The notes beneath the pieces are model-generated. The model did not search any database and was not told the origin of the DNA. It saw only the letters and a list, made by a program, of their open reading frames with translations. DNA of 64,000 nt, from NCBI GenBank assembly GCA_964291635.2, contig OZ219890.1, forward strand, positions 372,001-436,000. Direction: 5' to 3'. The position numbers and the translations under genes are program-made. Shown piece by piece: positions 1 to 9,224 of the stretch (positions are counted from its first letter, which is position 1; each line of letters begins with the position of its first letter). This DNA is from JAPPHA01 sp964291635 (GTDB lineage: Bacteria > Pseudomonadota > Alphaproteobacteria > Rhodobacterales > Rhodobacteraceae).

Positions 1-372
1 AACCCCGAGAGGCGTCCGGACTCGACGGATTCTCAGGCCGGACGGAACCGACCATTCAGCCATGACCTCGCCCACCGGGTCCGGGAACCCGGCTATCCGG
101 CGCGTGCTGTCAGCCATGTCTTGAATTCGGCCTTCGTCAAGGGCCAGTCGATCGATCATGGCGTGAGACAGGGATTTGCCGCGACCATATTCAAGGTCCC
201 GCGCGTTGGCGGAGATGATTTGATCGGTGTTCAGAAGCAGGCTGTCGGCGGCAGCTTCCAGGGCTTCCGTCTTGGCGGCGGAGCTTGCGTTGGCAAGTTC
301 ACGCGCGGCCGTCCTTGCGTTTTCACCCAGTGCAGCCACGACCCGCTGGGCGTCCAAATGGGTGTCAGGCAT
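1..372 (-). CDS. proA: Gamma-glutamyl phosphate reductase, N-terminal part (runs off window)
   Basis: The minus-strand frame from an ATG at 372 stays open to the window edge (124 codons). The product starts MPDTHLDAQRVVAALGENAR and continues with the helical N-terminus typical of ProA, including a TDQIISANARDLE stretch. ProA reduces gamma-glutamyl phosphate to glutamate semialdehyde with NADPH, the second step of proline synthesis, in the cytoplasm. It lies 121 bp downstream of proB, its metabolic partner, in the same direction. That order (obg-proB-proA) is common in alphaproteobacteria. The catalytic cysteine region is outside the window, so integrity cannot be judged. Confidence 0.9.
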   Translation of the reverse strand, partial: MPDTHLDAQRVVAALGENARTAARELANASSAAKTEALEAAADSLLLNTDQIISANARDLEYGRGKSLSHAMIDRLALDEGRIQDMADSTRRIAGFPDPVGEVMAEWSVPSGLRIRRVRTPLGV

Positions 373-493
373 TGATCGTCTCCCGTTAACGGCAAGCCCT
401 ACAGCCTGCCCTGGTTCAATCCACAGGTTGCATCAAGCTGGTTTCCCAATCGGGCACGTACCAGAAACCAGTCCGAGGGCAACCGGTTTCGAG

Positions 494-1612
494 TCATAGC
501 ACGAGATCATCCCGGTGCACGAGAGCAGCGCGCGCGGGATATCCGAGTGCCGATTCGATCTCGTGACTCCTGAGGCCAACAATCTGTTGCGCATCCCGGC
601 TCGAATAACTTGCCAGGCCGCGAGCAATGTCGTGACCTTCGGCATTCCTGACGGCGACGGCGTCGCCCCTTCGGAACTTGCCGGTTACCTCGACGACACC
701 CGCAGGCAGAAGGGATTTGCCGCCTCGGAGCGCCCTTTCGGCGCCAGTGTCAATGTGCAGCCACCCCTTGGGTTTCATGGCGGCAATCCATTGTTTTCGA
801 GCAGTTTTGGGGTCGTCCATCGAGAGGAACCATGTACAATTCGCTCCTTTCCTCAAGGCATTGATTGGCCGGTTGACGTTTCCGGCCGTGATCACCATGG
901 CGCATCCGGCCCTCATCGCCGTAGAGGCCGCCATCAGCTTGGTCTTCATGCCGCCACGCGATGCAAGACTTCCCGCGTCACCTGCCATGGATTCGATTTC
1001 AGGGGTGATTTCGCGAACCACATCGATTCGCCGGGCATCGGGTCGCACCCTCGGATCGTTGGTATACAAGCCGTCAACATCGGAAAGGAGAATCAGAACG
1101 TCCGCACCGGCCATCGATGCAACCTGGGCCGAGAGCCGGTCATTGTCCCCAAAGCGGATTTCGTCCGTGGCAATCGTATCGTTTTCGTTAACGATGGGCA
1201 CCACCCGATACCCGAGCAACGCGTTGATTGTCGCGCGGGAATTCAGAAACCGTCGACGATTGTCGCTGTCATCAAGGGTCAGCAGGACCTGGGCTGCGAC
1301 GATGTCATGCGGCGCCAGTGCCTCTTCGTAGGCCTGGGCGAGTCTGATCTGCCCCACAGCAGCAGCGGCCTGGCTTTGTTCCAGTGCCAATGGCCTGTCC
1401 TGCGGGAAGCCCAGGACCGAGCGGCCGAGCGCGATGGAACCGGATGAAACCAGAATGACCTCCCGGCCACCGGCCAACTCGAAGGCCACATCCGCCGCGA
1501 GATCTTCGAGCCAGTCCAATCGGAGTTTCCCGTTTTCCGAATTGACCAGCAGGTTCGAACCGATTTTTACCACGATCCGCCTGGTGGATTCCGGCATGCT
1601 CACGGGTGCCAT
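494..1612 (-). CDS. proB: Glutamate 5-kinase
   Basis: The 372-residue protein matches the full two-domain length of ProB: an amino-acid kinase domain (about residues 10-260; VVKIGSNLL near the start, VNENDTIA in the middle) and a C-terminal PUA domain (about 280-365). It phosphorylates glutamate with ATP, the first and usually proline-feedback-inhibited step of proline synthesis. The start at 1612 overlaps the end of obg by 13 bp, which suggests translational coupling. The alternative start is the second Met (MPESTRR). Family assignment is secure. Confidence 0.96.
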   Translation of the reverse strand: MAPVSMPESTRRIVVKIGSNLLVNSENGKLRLDWLEDLAADVAFELAGGREVILVSSGSIALGRSVLGFPQDRPLALEQSQAAAAVGQIRLAQAYEEALAPHDIVAAQVLLTLDDSDNRRRFLNSRATINALLGYRVVPIVNENDTIATDEIRFGDNDRLSAQVASMAGADVLILLSDVDGLYTNDPRVRPDARRIDVVREITPEIESMAGDAGSLASRGGMKTKLMAASTAMRAGCAMVITAGNVNRPINALRKGANCTWFLSMDDPKTARKQWIAAMKPKGWLHIDTGAERALRGGKSLLPAGVVEVTGKFRRGDAVAVRNAEGHDIARGLASYSSRDAQQIVGLRSHEIESALGYPARAALVHRDDLVL

Positions 1613-2619
1613 GTCCCCCTGTCTTCTTCCGACCGGTCCGGTATGCGGTTCATGATCGAACGGAGAACTCCCCGCACGCCCACACGCGATACTCCCGAAA
1701 CGGGTATGACCGGATTGTCGGTTTCGTGAACAAGCGCGTCAAGCCCGGCATCGATTTCGCCCTGATCGAGCGCATCAACCTTGTTCAACGCAACCACGCT
1801 CGGCTTTTTCTCCAGTCCGCAGCCATAATGGGTGATTTCATGCAGAACCGTCCGGTAGTCCCGGACGACGTCGTCCGACGTCCCGTCAACGAGGTGCAAG
1901 AGTACGGAACAACGCTCAAGATGACGCAGGAATCGGTCTCCGATTCCCTTCCCGTGATGGGCGCCTTCGATGAGACCGGGAATGTCGGCCATGACGAATT
2001 CACGACCATCAAGATCTATCATGCCCAGGATGGGGTGGGTTGTCGTGAACGGGTAATCGGCAACCCGTGGGCGGGCGTTTGAAACAGCGGCCAGAAATGT
2101 CGACTTTCCGGCATTCGGCAAACCAACGAGGCCGGCATCCGCGATCACTTTCAACTGAAGCCAGATCGTACGCTCGACTCCCTCCTGCCCGGGGTTGGCG
2201 CGGCGTGGCGCCTGATTCCGAGGCGACTTGAAATGAAGATTGCCGAAACCGCCGTTGCCTCCGGCAGCAACGCGCAAACGGTCTCCCCGGCGCTTGAGAT
2301 CGGCAAGAACTGTTTCCCTGTCTTCTTCCAGCACCTCCGTCCCTTTCGGCACCTTGAGGACCATCGATTGCCCGTTCTTGCCTGACCGGGCGCGGCCTGC
2401 GCCAGGCCTCCCGTCACCGGCATGGAAGTGCCTGCGATAACGAAAATCGATCAGTGTATTGAGGTCGGGGTCGACTTCGATCCAGACGTCTCCGCCACGG
2501 CCGCCATTTCCACCATCGGGCCCTCCGTACTCGACATGCGCCTCACGCCGGAAACTGACGCAACCGTTTCCCCCGGCTCCAGAGCGTACTTGAATCCTGG
2601 CCAGATCAAGGAATTTCAC
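1600..2619 (-). CDS. obg: Obg/CgtA family GTPase
   Basis: The 339-residue product has the glycine-rich Obg fold at residues 1-158 and a G domain after it: G1 GLPNAGKST at 166-174, G3 DIPGLIEG and G4 NKVD. Obg proteins bind the 50S subunit and act in ribosome maturation and stress control. The gene lies between rpmA (204 bp upstream) and proB (13-bp overlap), the usual context for obg next to rplU-rpmA. The poorly conserved C-terminal extension is short. In several alphaproteobacteria an acetyltransferase gene sits between rpmA and obg. Here the 204-bp gap holds no such gene. Confidence 0.97.
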   Translation of the reverse strand: MKFLDLARIQVRSGAGGNGCVSFRREAHVEYGGPDGGNGGRGGDVWIEVDPDLNTLIDFRYRRHFHAGDGRPGAGRARSGKNGQSMVLKVPKGTEVLEEDRETVLADLKRRGDRLRVAAGGNGGFGNLHFKSPRNQAPRRANPGQEGVERTIWLQLKVIADAGLVGLPNAGKSTFLAAVSNARPRVADYPFTTTHPILGMIDLDGREFVMADIPGLIEGAHHGKGIGDRFLRHLERCSVLLHLVDGTSDDVVRDYRTVLHEITHYGCGLEKKPSVVALNKVDALDQGEIDAGLDALVHETDNPVIPVSGVSRVGVRGVLRSIMNRIPDRSEEDRGTWHP

Positions 2620-2823
2620 GTGTTTCGAGCCCCACGACGTTCACAACAGGGCAGAGCAGGAATCGACCGCAGCGCTCAGGGCGCAGATGCAGAACATTGT
2701 TTCCGCCGGATTCCGGAAGCCGTCGATCGGCTGACCTGGCGAGAACAGCACCCTGACCGGTTGCTGTGCCCGGTACAAGCATGGTCTGGCGGAAATTCGT
2801 TTGCGCTTCCCCGTACAGGGGGA

Positions 2824-3096
2824 TTACTGCGCAGAATCATCCGTGGCAGGGAGGACCGAGATGAACGTTCGCCCCTTCAACCCCTTGCGGAATTGTACGT
2901 GCCCGTCGGTTGTCGCGAAAATCGTGTGATCCTTGCCAATTCCGACGCCCTGTCCGGGCCACCAACGGGTTCCGCGTTGACGCACGATGATGTTTCCGGA
3001 AGCGACGGATTCACCACCGTACTTTTTGACACCCAGACGGCGACCAGCGGAGTCGCGTCCGTTCCGAGATGACCCTCCGGCTTTCTTGTGTGCCAT
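2824..3096 (-). CDS. rpmA: 50S ribosomal protein L27
   Basis: The 90-residue protein begins MAHKKAGGSSRNGRDS, the canonical bacterial L27 N-terminus, followed by LGVKKYGGE and IIVRQRGT. The N-terminal tail reaches toward the peptidyl-transferase centre. The direct MAHKKAGGS start means there is no firmicute-type cleavable N-terminal extension. The gene begins 11 bp after the rplU stop, so the two are surely one transcript. Confidence 0.98.
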   Translation of the reverse strand: MAHKKAGGSSRNGRDSAGRRLGVKKYGGESVASGNIIVRQRGTRWWPGQGVGIGKDHTIFATTDGHVQFRKGLKGRTFISVLPATDDSAQ

Positions 3097-3107
3097 TTCG
3101 TGCTCCC

Positions 3108-3449
3108 CTACTCGTCCGAGGCTTCTTTTCCGTCATCCGGCAAACTGATTTCATTGATCCGGACGATCGTTACGTATTGCCGATGGCCCTTCTTGCGTCG
3201 CGACGACGCCTTTCGTCGCCGGTGAACAAAGTTGATGACCTTCTTGTCGCGGGTTTGCTCAAGGATCTCGCCTCGAACGACAGCCCCGGAAACAGTTGGC
3301 GCTCCAATCCGGATATCGTCGCCCCTGACGACAAGGATTTCATCGAATTCGACAGATTCGCCGACTTCTCCTGCCAGTTTTTCGGTTTTCAATACATCTC
3401 CGGCGGCAACGCGATACTGCTTGCCGCCCGTCTTGAGCACAGCGTACAT
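3108..3449 (-). CDS. rplU: 50S ribosomal protein L21
   Basis: The product is 113 residues from the ATG at 3449 and starts MYAVLKTGGKQYRVAAGD, the conserved L21 opening. An in-frame ATG 63 bp upstream would add 21 non-conserved residues and is rejected as the start. The C-terminus carries the basic RRRKASSRRKKGHRQ segment. L21 binds 23S rRNA. It is the first gene of the operon rplU-rpmA-obg-proB-proA. Confidence 0.97.
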   Translation of the reverse strand: MYAVLKTGGKQYRVAAGDVLKTEKLAGEVGESVEFDEILVVRGDDIRIGAPTVSGAVVRGEILEQTRDKKVINFVHRRRKASSRRKKGHRQYVTIVRINEISLPDDGKEASDE

Positions 3450-3592
3450 GGCCGTTCCTTCGGTTTCCACGCCCTGTGGCCCCGGCTGAATCATCCGGAG
3501 TTCTGCGAGCAATTTCCGCGCCTCGGGCAGTGCGCTCCCATCAAAAAGGATCGATTGGACTGGAGACTGCCACCAATCCTGACAGGTTGCGG

Positions 3593-3621
3593 GGTATCTT
3601 TGAGTCAGGGAGGCAAGTCAA
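3593..3621 (-). promoter_or_regulatory. Candidate sigma-70 promoter of the rplU operon
   Basis: Reading the minus strand there is TTGACT (3621-3616) and GATACC (3598-3593) separated by exactly 17 bp. The -35 box matches 5 of 6 consensus positions. The -10 box is weak (3 of 6). A transcript from here would have a leader of about 140 nt before rplU. This is a motif match only. Confidence 0.4.
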
Positions 3622-3839
3622 GCGGAAGTTTCTCGTCGTGATTTCCATGCACGGGCCGCTGGGCGGTCGCCGGTTCGGCGGGTTGTCGATGGAACCGCCG
3701 CGAGCGGGCGGACGGCGGCACGGAATTGTTCACGCGCATGGTTCCGATGCGGGAAACGGATACCACATGTATTTCAAGGCTTGGATCACGGGCCATGATC
3801 GTTAAAACACTGCCTGAATTTCCTGATCCAGACAGATAC

Positions 3840-5990
3840 ATGGCTTTCATCAACCCTGAACAAATCCCCGAACTGTATCGGACGGCACTCAAACACCAGT
3901 CCTCAGGGAGGCCTGCGGAAGCGCTGGCGATTTATGATTCCATCATCAAGTCGCGGAATGACGTTCCCGAAGTGCACTACCAAGTGGGAAGGATTTTTTT
4001 GAACAACACCGAGTTTCGGAAGGCTGTCACCCACCTGCAGGTGGCCCAGGTCCTGGCTCCCGGCGAACAGGAAGTCTGGAATTCCTATGTTGCCTCCCTG
4101 ATCTGCCTGGACGACAGGAAAGAGACCGCCGACGCCTTGCGTGCCCTCAAGTCATCAGGACTTTCGAACAAGCTCATCGACGCGTACAGGTCTCGCTTGC
4201 TCGGCAAGCGGGTCAAGTCTTCGGTTCCCATCGGCAATTCTGACAGGAAGGAAGTCGACAGGCTCCTCCGCCTCACGAAAGCGGGTCGCCACGATGAAGC
4301 AGAATCCCTTGCTACCAAGCTCGGGGACATGCACCCGGACGTTGCCCTTATTCCCAATCTGCTCGGGATCATTGTCAAACTGAAAGGTCAAACCGACAGG
4401 GCGCGCCGGTTTTTCGAACGTGCTCTCGAAATCGACGGCGGGTACGCGGAGGCCCACAACAACATGGGGCAGCTTCTTCTCGAATCCGGCGAAAATGAAC
4501 CGGCACGGCAACACCTGATTCACGCACTGGTTCTCACGCCATGGTCGCCAAGCGTCCTGACCAACCTGGGGCGCCTGGTCCGCAACAAGGGTCAATCATC
4601 GAGGGAACCCGAGAGGTTCTTTAGCCGCGCCATCAAGGTAGACCCAGGATACGCGGAAGCATACCTGGAGCTTGGCCGCGAAAATCTTGACGCCGGCGAT
4701 CCAAGACAGGCACGCATCAATCTGCGGAAGGCGCATCGGTTGGGATGGCAAACAGCGGACCTGTTTCTCGCGCTTTCGCGCGCCGAGGAAAACTCCGGGG
4801 ATATTCCCGAAGCGATCAAATGGTGCGACCAGGCGATCGCGCAGGCGCCAAGCCTGGCAGCTGCCCTCAGCAGGAAGGCCGTGCTTTGCCAACAGATCGG
4901 GGACTTCGGGACTGCTGAGCCATTGTTTCGGAAGGCGATCGAACTTGAGCCGAACAACGGCGAGCACTACCGCCTGCTTTCCGCAAGCTACAGGTTTTCC
5001 TTTGATGACGAACTCATCGACCAGATGAAATCCGCATTTGCGAACACCTCAATCGATCAAAAGGATCGAGTGGGACTTGGATTCGCCCTGACCAAGGCAA
5101 TGGAAGACTGCGGCAAAACTGGAGCGGTTTTCGAATACCTCGGCGAGGCGAATCGGCTCATGCGGGAACTGCATCCTTATGATGTCGGGACCAGGGTGAA
5201 GGAGATCCGCCAGGTTACGGAGTTTTTCGCCGAATTCGATCTGGAGCGGGGGTCGGGCACGGGATTTTCCGAATTCGCCCCGATCTTCGTTACCGGCCTG
5301 CCGAGATCGGGAACGACTCTCGTCGAACAGATTCTCTCGAGTCACAGCACGATCCGAGGGGTTGGCGAACTCGGGTATTTCAGCCAGGAAGCGGCCAAGC
5401 TTTCGATCTTCTCGGAATCCCATTCATCCTTTGCCCAAATCAAGGACAGGGATCTCAGGAAGCTTGGAAAGGCATACCAGGCAAGGGTCCAGTCGGAGTT
5501 TCCGGGAGTCGTTCGGGTCGTGGACAAATCGATTCAGACGTTTCTCTTTTTGGGGCTTGCCAGGCAGACGCTTCCCAAATCAAGGATCATCCTGATCCAG
5601 CGAGACCCGAGGGACAACCTGTTTTCAATGTACAAGAACAGGTTTCCGGAGGGGACACACCTCTACAGTTACGCCTTCAATGACCTCGCCATGTACTTCA
5701 ATCTTTATCGCGAGATTGTTGATTTCTGGCGCGAAACCACGCCGGAAAGCTTTTTCGAGATCTCCTACGAGGACCTGATTACCGAGCCGGAATCGGAGAC
5801 CAGGGCCTTGCTGGAGGCCTGTGACCTGGAATGGGAGGACGCGTGCCTGCAGTTCTACCGAAATCGGCGCATGGTCAAGACTCTCAGTCTCTATCAGGTC
5901 CGGCAACCGATCTACACGTCGTCAATGGGCTCGTGGAAGAAATACGAAGAGGAACTCAGGCCGCTCTTCGATCAGCTGGACCTGGATTGA
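3840..5990 (+). CDS. TPR-repeat protein with C-terminal sulfotransferase domain
   Basis: A 716-residue protein from the ATG at 3840 (MAFINPEQIPELYR). The frame is open back to 3726, so two earlier ATGs are possible. The first ~430 residues are consecutive tetratricopeptide repeats (e.g. AEAHNNMGQLLLESGE, AEAYLELGRENLDAGD). The C-terminal third is a sulfotransferase with the 5'-phosphosulfate loop GLPRSGTTLVEQILSSH and the 3'-phosphate motif IQRDPRDNLFSMY. Members are thought to transfer sulfate from PAPS to protein or glycan targets. The substrate here is unknown. It is divergent from rplU. No signal peptide is evident. Confidence 0.88.
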   Translation: MAFINPEQIPELYRTALKHQSSGRPAEALAIYDSIIKSRNDVPEVHYQVGRIFLNNTEFRKAVTHLQVAQVLAPGEQEVWNSYVASLICLDDRKETADALRALKSSGLSNKLIDAYRSRLLGKRVKSSVPIGNSDRKEVDRLLRLTKAGRHDEAESLATKLGDMHPDVALIPNLLGIIVKLKGQTDRARRFFERALEIDGGYAEAHNNMGQLLLESGENEPARQHLIHALVLTPWSPSVLTNLGRLVRNKGQSSREPERFFSRAIKVDPGYAEAYLELGRENLDAGDPRQARINLRKAHRLGWQTADLFLALSRAEENSGDIPEAIKWCDQAIAQAPSLAAALSRKAVLCQQIGDFGTAEPLFRKAIELEPNNGEHYRLLSASYRFSFDDELIDQMKSAFANTSIDQKDRVGLGFALTKAMEDCGKTGAVFEYLGEANRLMRELHPYDVGTRVKEIRQVTEFFAEFDLERGSGTGFSEFAPIFVTGLPRSGTTLVEQILSSHSTIRGVGELGYFSQEAAKLSIFSESHSSFAQIKDRDLRKLGKAYQARVQSEFPGVVRVVDKSIQTFLFLGLARQTLPKSRIILIQRDPRDNLFSMYKNRFPEGTHLYSYAFNDLAMYFNLYREIVDFWRETTPESFFEISYEDLITEPESETRALLEACDLEWEDACLQFYRNRRMVKTLSLYQVRQPIYTSSMGSWKKYEEELRPLFDQLDLD

Positions 5991-6037
5991 CACGCCCCGC
6001 TCCCGGACAACGAGGAATTTGTCCAGGAAGGATTCGC

Positions 6038-8036
6038 GTAAAAGGGGCAACTTTCCGGGATTTGGTGCCTTTGAGCTGTGTTCCTGTGTCTGCGGCATGA
6101 AGTTTTTCCCCGTGCATTCCGGGGTCCCGGTTCGTTCATCCGCCGCTGTCCGGGAGATTGAATTCAGGGGATTCCCTCTCGAATCGTTCTGTGATTCAAG
6201 AGGGTATGGATGATTCGGAAACAGGCCTCGCTGATACCGGCCATTCAGCCCTGAGGGCGGAGAACTCGGCCATTCGGGCCCTGCTCGCCGAGAGGGACGC
6301 ACAGCTCGCCGAACAGGACAGGCGGCTTGTCGAGCAGGCCGAGTTGATCCGGGAGTTCCAGGACGAGATCAGGCGGCTGAAGAAGCTGCCGCGCCGTCCG
6401 GACCTGAAGCCGAGCGGCTCCGGCGCATCTGACAGGGACGCGGACGGCTCTTCATCGGACTCCTCCGGGTCCGACCGGTCGAAGAAGAAGAAAAGGAAGA
6501 AGGGTCGCGGCCCGCGGCGCCGGAACCCGCACCTGCGCCGTCGCGAGGAGACGGTTGGTCTCGAGAACGTGCCCGAGGGCGCGGTGCGCAAGGGCTACCA
6601 GGACCACACGGTCCGCGACATCGTGTTTCATGCCGAAGAGGTCACGTACCGCTGCGAGGTGTGGGAGTTTCCCGACGGCTCCCGGCATGTGGCGCCGCTG
6701 CCGCCGGGGGTGGCGGCGGGACGCGAGCAGTATGGCCCCGGCGTCAAGGCCCTGGCGATCATGCTGTACCACCAGTGCCAGTCGACGGTGGGACGGATCG
6801 CGGAGATGCTGAATGCGATCGGGCTGGACATCTCCGAGCGTCAGGTGGGGCGCTTCCTGAATGCGGACGCCGGGGGCATCGCCGGGGAGCAGCAGGAGGA
6901 GCTGCGGGCCGGCCTGGAAACCGCATCGTGGATCAACGTCGACGACACCGGCGCCCGCCACAAGGCCGAAAACGGGTACTGCACGGCGATCGGCAACGAA
7001 TTCTTCGCGCATTTCCGCTCCACCGGCTCGAAAAGCCGCCTGGACTTCCTCGAACATCTCTGCGCGGGAGAGGAGGCGTACACCGTCAGCGACGCCGCGC
7101 TTGACTACATGCGGAAGCGGAAGCTGTCGGGGAAGGTGATCGCGCTTCTCGCCGGCCACGAGCGGCGGCGCTTCGGGAACGCCGATGACTGGCGGGCCCA
7201 TCTGGAGGCCCTGGGCATTGCCGGGATGACGGTATCGCCGGATCCGGTCACGATCGCCACGGAGGGCGCTCTATGGGGGACGATCTGCGATGTGGGACGC
7301 ATTGCCGGAACCGTGATCCTGAGCGACGATGCCGGGCAGTTCAATGTCGGCGACCTCCACGCCTTGTGCTGGATCCACGCCGAGCGGAACATCGGCAAGC
7401 TGAACGGAAGCGCCCCGTACCAGCATGAACGGGTCGACGGGGTGCTCGACAAGGTGTGGAAGCTCTACCGCAGCCTCGGCCGCTACCGGAAGCGTCCCTC
7501 GCCGCTGCGCAAGCTTGTCATGGAGCAGCGGTTCGACCGGCTCTTCGGCACGGTCACCGGCTACGCCAGCCTCGACCGCCTGCTCGAGCGGCTGAAGAAG
7601 AACAGGGACGAACTCCTGCGTGTGCTCGACCATCCGGAGACGCCGCTGCACACCAATCAGATCGAGAATGACATTCGGGACCATGTCACCCGGCGCAAGG
7701 TCTCCTTCGGAACCCGGAGCGATGCCGGGCGGGCAGCACGCGATGCCTGTATCGGAGCGAAGAAGACCTGCAGGAAGCTCGGCGTGCCGTACTGGGACTA
7801 CCTAAGGAACCGCCTCGGCGTTGCCGGCGCCCCCGACGTGCCGAGGCTCGCCGACCTCATCAGGCAGCGCGCCGCAACCTGACACGCCCCGGCCCGGCAA
7901 CGCCGGAACGCGTCCGGGAATCACCCGGTCCGGAGAGCCCGCAGGCGTCGGCCGCCGGTGCCGGTCCCGGCCTCCCGGGAGCGACGGAACACGACCCCAG
8001 GCCCAGCGACAAATCCCGGAAAGTTGCCCCTATTAC
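6038..8036 (+). mobile_element. Complete IS66-family insertion sequence, 1,999 bp
   Basis: The ends are inverted repeats that begin with the IS66-type GTAA: GTAAAAGGGGCAACTTTCC from 6038 and, on the minus strand from 8036, GTAATAGGGGCAACTTTCC, continuing matched to about 6064/8010 with one mismatch. Both sides are flanked by the identical 8-bp GGATTCGC (6030-6037 and 8037-8044), the target duplication length expected for IS66. Only the tnpC gene is present, with no separate tnpA or tnpB. The element sits in the space between two convergent genes, so it breaks nothing visible. Confidence 0.95.
6206..7882 (+). CDS. tnpC: IS66-family transposase (TnpC)
   Basis: The start at 6206 is preceded by AGAGGG at good spacing and gives MDDSETGLADTG, 558 residues. 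Order of parts: a coiled coil (~15-55), a lysine/arginine-rich linker (KKKKRKKGRGPRRR), a short zinc-ribbon-like region, then the IS66 catalytic core with INVDDTGARH, LHALCWIHAERN and HTNQIENDIRDHV, which supply the acidic triad. The frame is unbroken and the target duplication is perfect, so this copy may be active. A diverged, truncated relative lies at 41417-42058. Confidence 0.95.
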   Translation: MDDSETGLADTGHSALRAENSAIRALLAERDAQLAEQDRRLVEQAELIREFQDEIRRLKKLPRRPDLKPSGSGASDRDADGSSSDSSGSDRSKKKKRKKGRGPRRRNPHLRRREETVGLENVPEGAVRKGYQDHTVRDIVFHAEEVTYRCEVWEFPDGSRHVAPLPPGVAAGREQYGPGVKALAIMLYHQCQSTVGRIAEMLNAIGLDISERQVGRFLNADAGGIAGEQQEELRAGLETASWINVDDTGARHKAENGYCTAIGNEFFAHFRSTGSKSRLDFLEHLCAGEEAYTVSDAALDYMRKRKLSGKVIALLAGHERRRFGNADDWRAHLEALGIAGMTVSPDPVTIATEGALWGTICDVGRIAGTVILSDDAGQFNVGDLHALCWIHAERNIGKLNGSAPYQHERVDGVLDKVWKLYRSLGRYRKRPSPLRKLVMEQRFDRLFGTVTGYASLDRLLERLKKNRDELLRVLDHPETPLHTNQIENDIRDHVTRRKVSFGTRSDAGRAARDACIGAKKTCRKLGVPYWDYLRNRLGVAGAPDVPRLADLIRQRAAT

Positions 8037-8222
8037 GGATTCGCGGACCACGCGCAGCGTGTTCCGGGTGCTTCAGGTGCCGGACCCGCAGCCATGTTCG
8101 GTGAACCGACGATTTCACCGGCATCTTCAGGGATTGGATCGCCCCTCGGGCCGGCAACGCCGGCGTCCCCGCAAGCGAGTCTACATGCGCGCTGGAATCC
8201 ACTCATGCCGGGAATCCCGGAC

Positions 8223-9224
8223 CTAGGTGAACGGACCCGACTGCAAAACGATCTGCTTCCAGATGGCGGTTTCGTCGAAGAGTGTCCATTCGCGGCGAAG
8301 GGTTGGTCGAGAGGTGCCGAGGCTGCCGAACTCGGCATGCGATATCCCCAAGATATAGACTTCCGTTCCAGTCGGAGCGCCAAATGCGCCATTTCCTTCG
8401 TGGCAACCGTCAAGCGACCACCGAATTGCGGCACGGGGCGCCATGAGTGGGTCATTACGACCGATCTGATGATGAATTTCGAACTTCGCTGACGGGAAGC
8501 TGGCGCGCAAGCCTATCCAGAAACGATCGATCGCGTCCCAACCGTTTACCGTAACACCACCAGGGTATTCTGCCTGAACCGCACGGTCGTATTCGGCCGG
8601 GATCGCCGCCATGTCAGCGCCCATGATACGGGTGAGGATATCGGCATAGCGCGCGCCCCATTCATTATCGTTGCCGCGGCCGGTGTAGGGACCTTCCCGA
8701 TCGGTTGCCGGCGTCAGGGGTTGCACGCAAGCCTCCGGCCCGCCTTCGCGGATAATCATCTCGTGAGCGTAGTCTTTCGGGGTCCAGCCGAGCTGCCTGA
8801 CAATCGCCCCCTGATCCCGGATCAGCCATTCGTCGTTGATCTGGTTCCCGATCGCATGGCAATCAGCAATGATGCGATACCTGAGCCTGGTTCCGGTCAC
8901 CTTTCCGTAGATGCCGTCTGCCGCGTGGGTCGCCGTCGAGAGAATACGGTGCGAACTGAGCATGCTGGTCTCGGGCGTGCCTGACCAGATTACGTCTTCG
9001 CCGAGAAGCTGGCGATCCGGAAACTCTGCCAATGTCGCCATGGTACTCGCGATGACATGGTTGTTGCCCACGACAACCGACGCCGGGGAGCGAACGATGA
9101 TATCCGGGGCATAGTAATTCTTGAGTGTCGCTATGCGACGGTCTTCCCAGATCTCTTTGGTGATTCCGATGATATAGTCGGGAAAATCGGAAAATTTCGA
9201 ATCAAAGCCCTTCACCCTGCCCAT
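8223..9224 (-). CDS. Double SnoaL/NTF2-like protein (operon member 1 of 2)
   Basis: This 333-residue protein has two SnoaL-like (NTF2 fold) halves. The first holds EDRRIATLKNYYAPDIIVRSP and the second DAIDRFWIGLRASFPSAKFEI followed by AAIRWSLDGCHEG. SnoaL-type folds occur in polyketide cyclases, hydroxysteroid isomerases and many uncharacterised hydrolase-like proteins, so fold alone does not give a reaction. The gene start overlaps the LacI gene stop by 13 bp, which ties it to the ABC transporter operon. A second, longer relative sits two genes upstream. No secretion signal is visible, so it probably acts on the imported substrate in the cytoplasm. Confidence 0.7.
   Translation of the reverse strand: MGRVKGFDSKFSDFPDYIIGITKEIWEDRRIATLKNYYAPDIIVRSPASVVVGNNHVIASTMATLAEFPDRQLLGEDVIWSGTPETSMLSSHRILSTATHAADGIYGKVTGTRLRYRIIADCHAIGNQINDEWLIRDQGAIVRQLGWTPKDYAHEMIIREGGPEACVQPLTPATDREGPYTGRGNDNEWGARYADILTRIMGADMAAIPAEYDRAVQAEYPGGVTVNGWDAIDRFWIGLRASFPSAKFEIHHQIGRNDPLMAPRAAIRWSLDGCHEGNGAFGAPTGTEVYILGISHAEFGSLGTSRPTLRREWTLFDETAIWKQIVLQSGPFT

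Noticed and set aside
515..1447. 310-codon plus-strand frame opposite proB
   Set aside because: Antisense shadow of proB; no recognisable domain or ribosome site.
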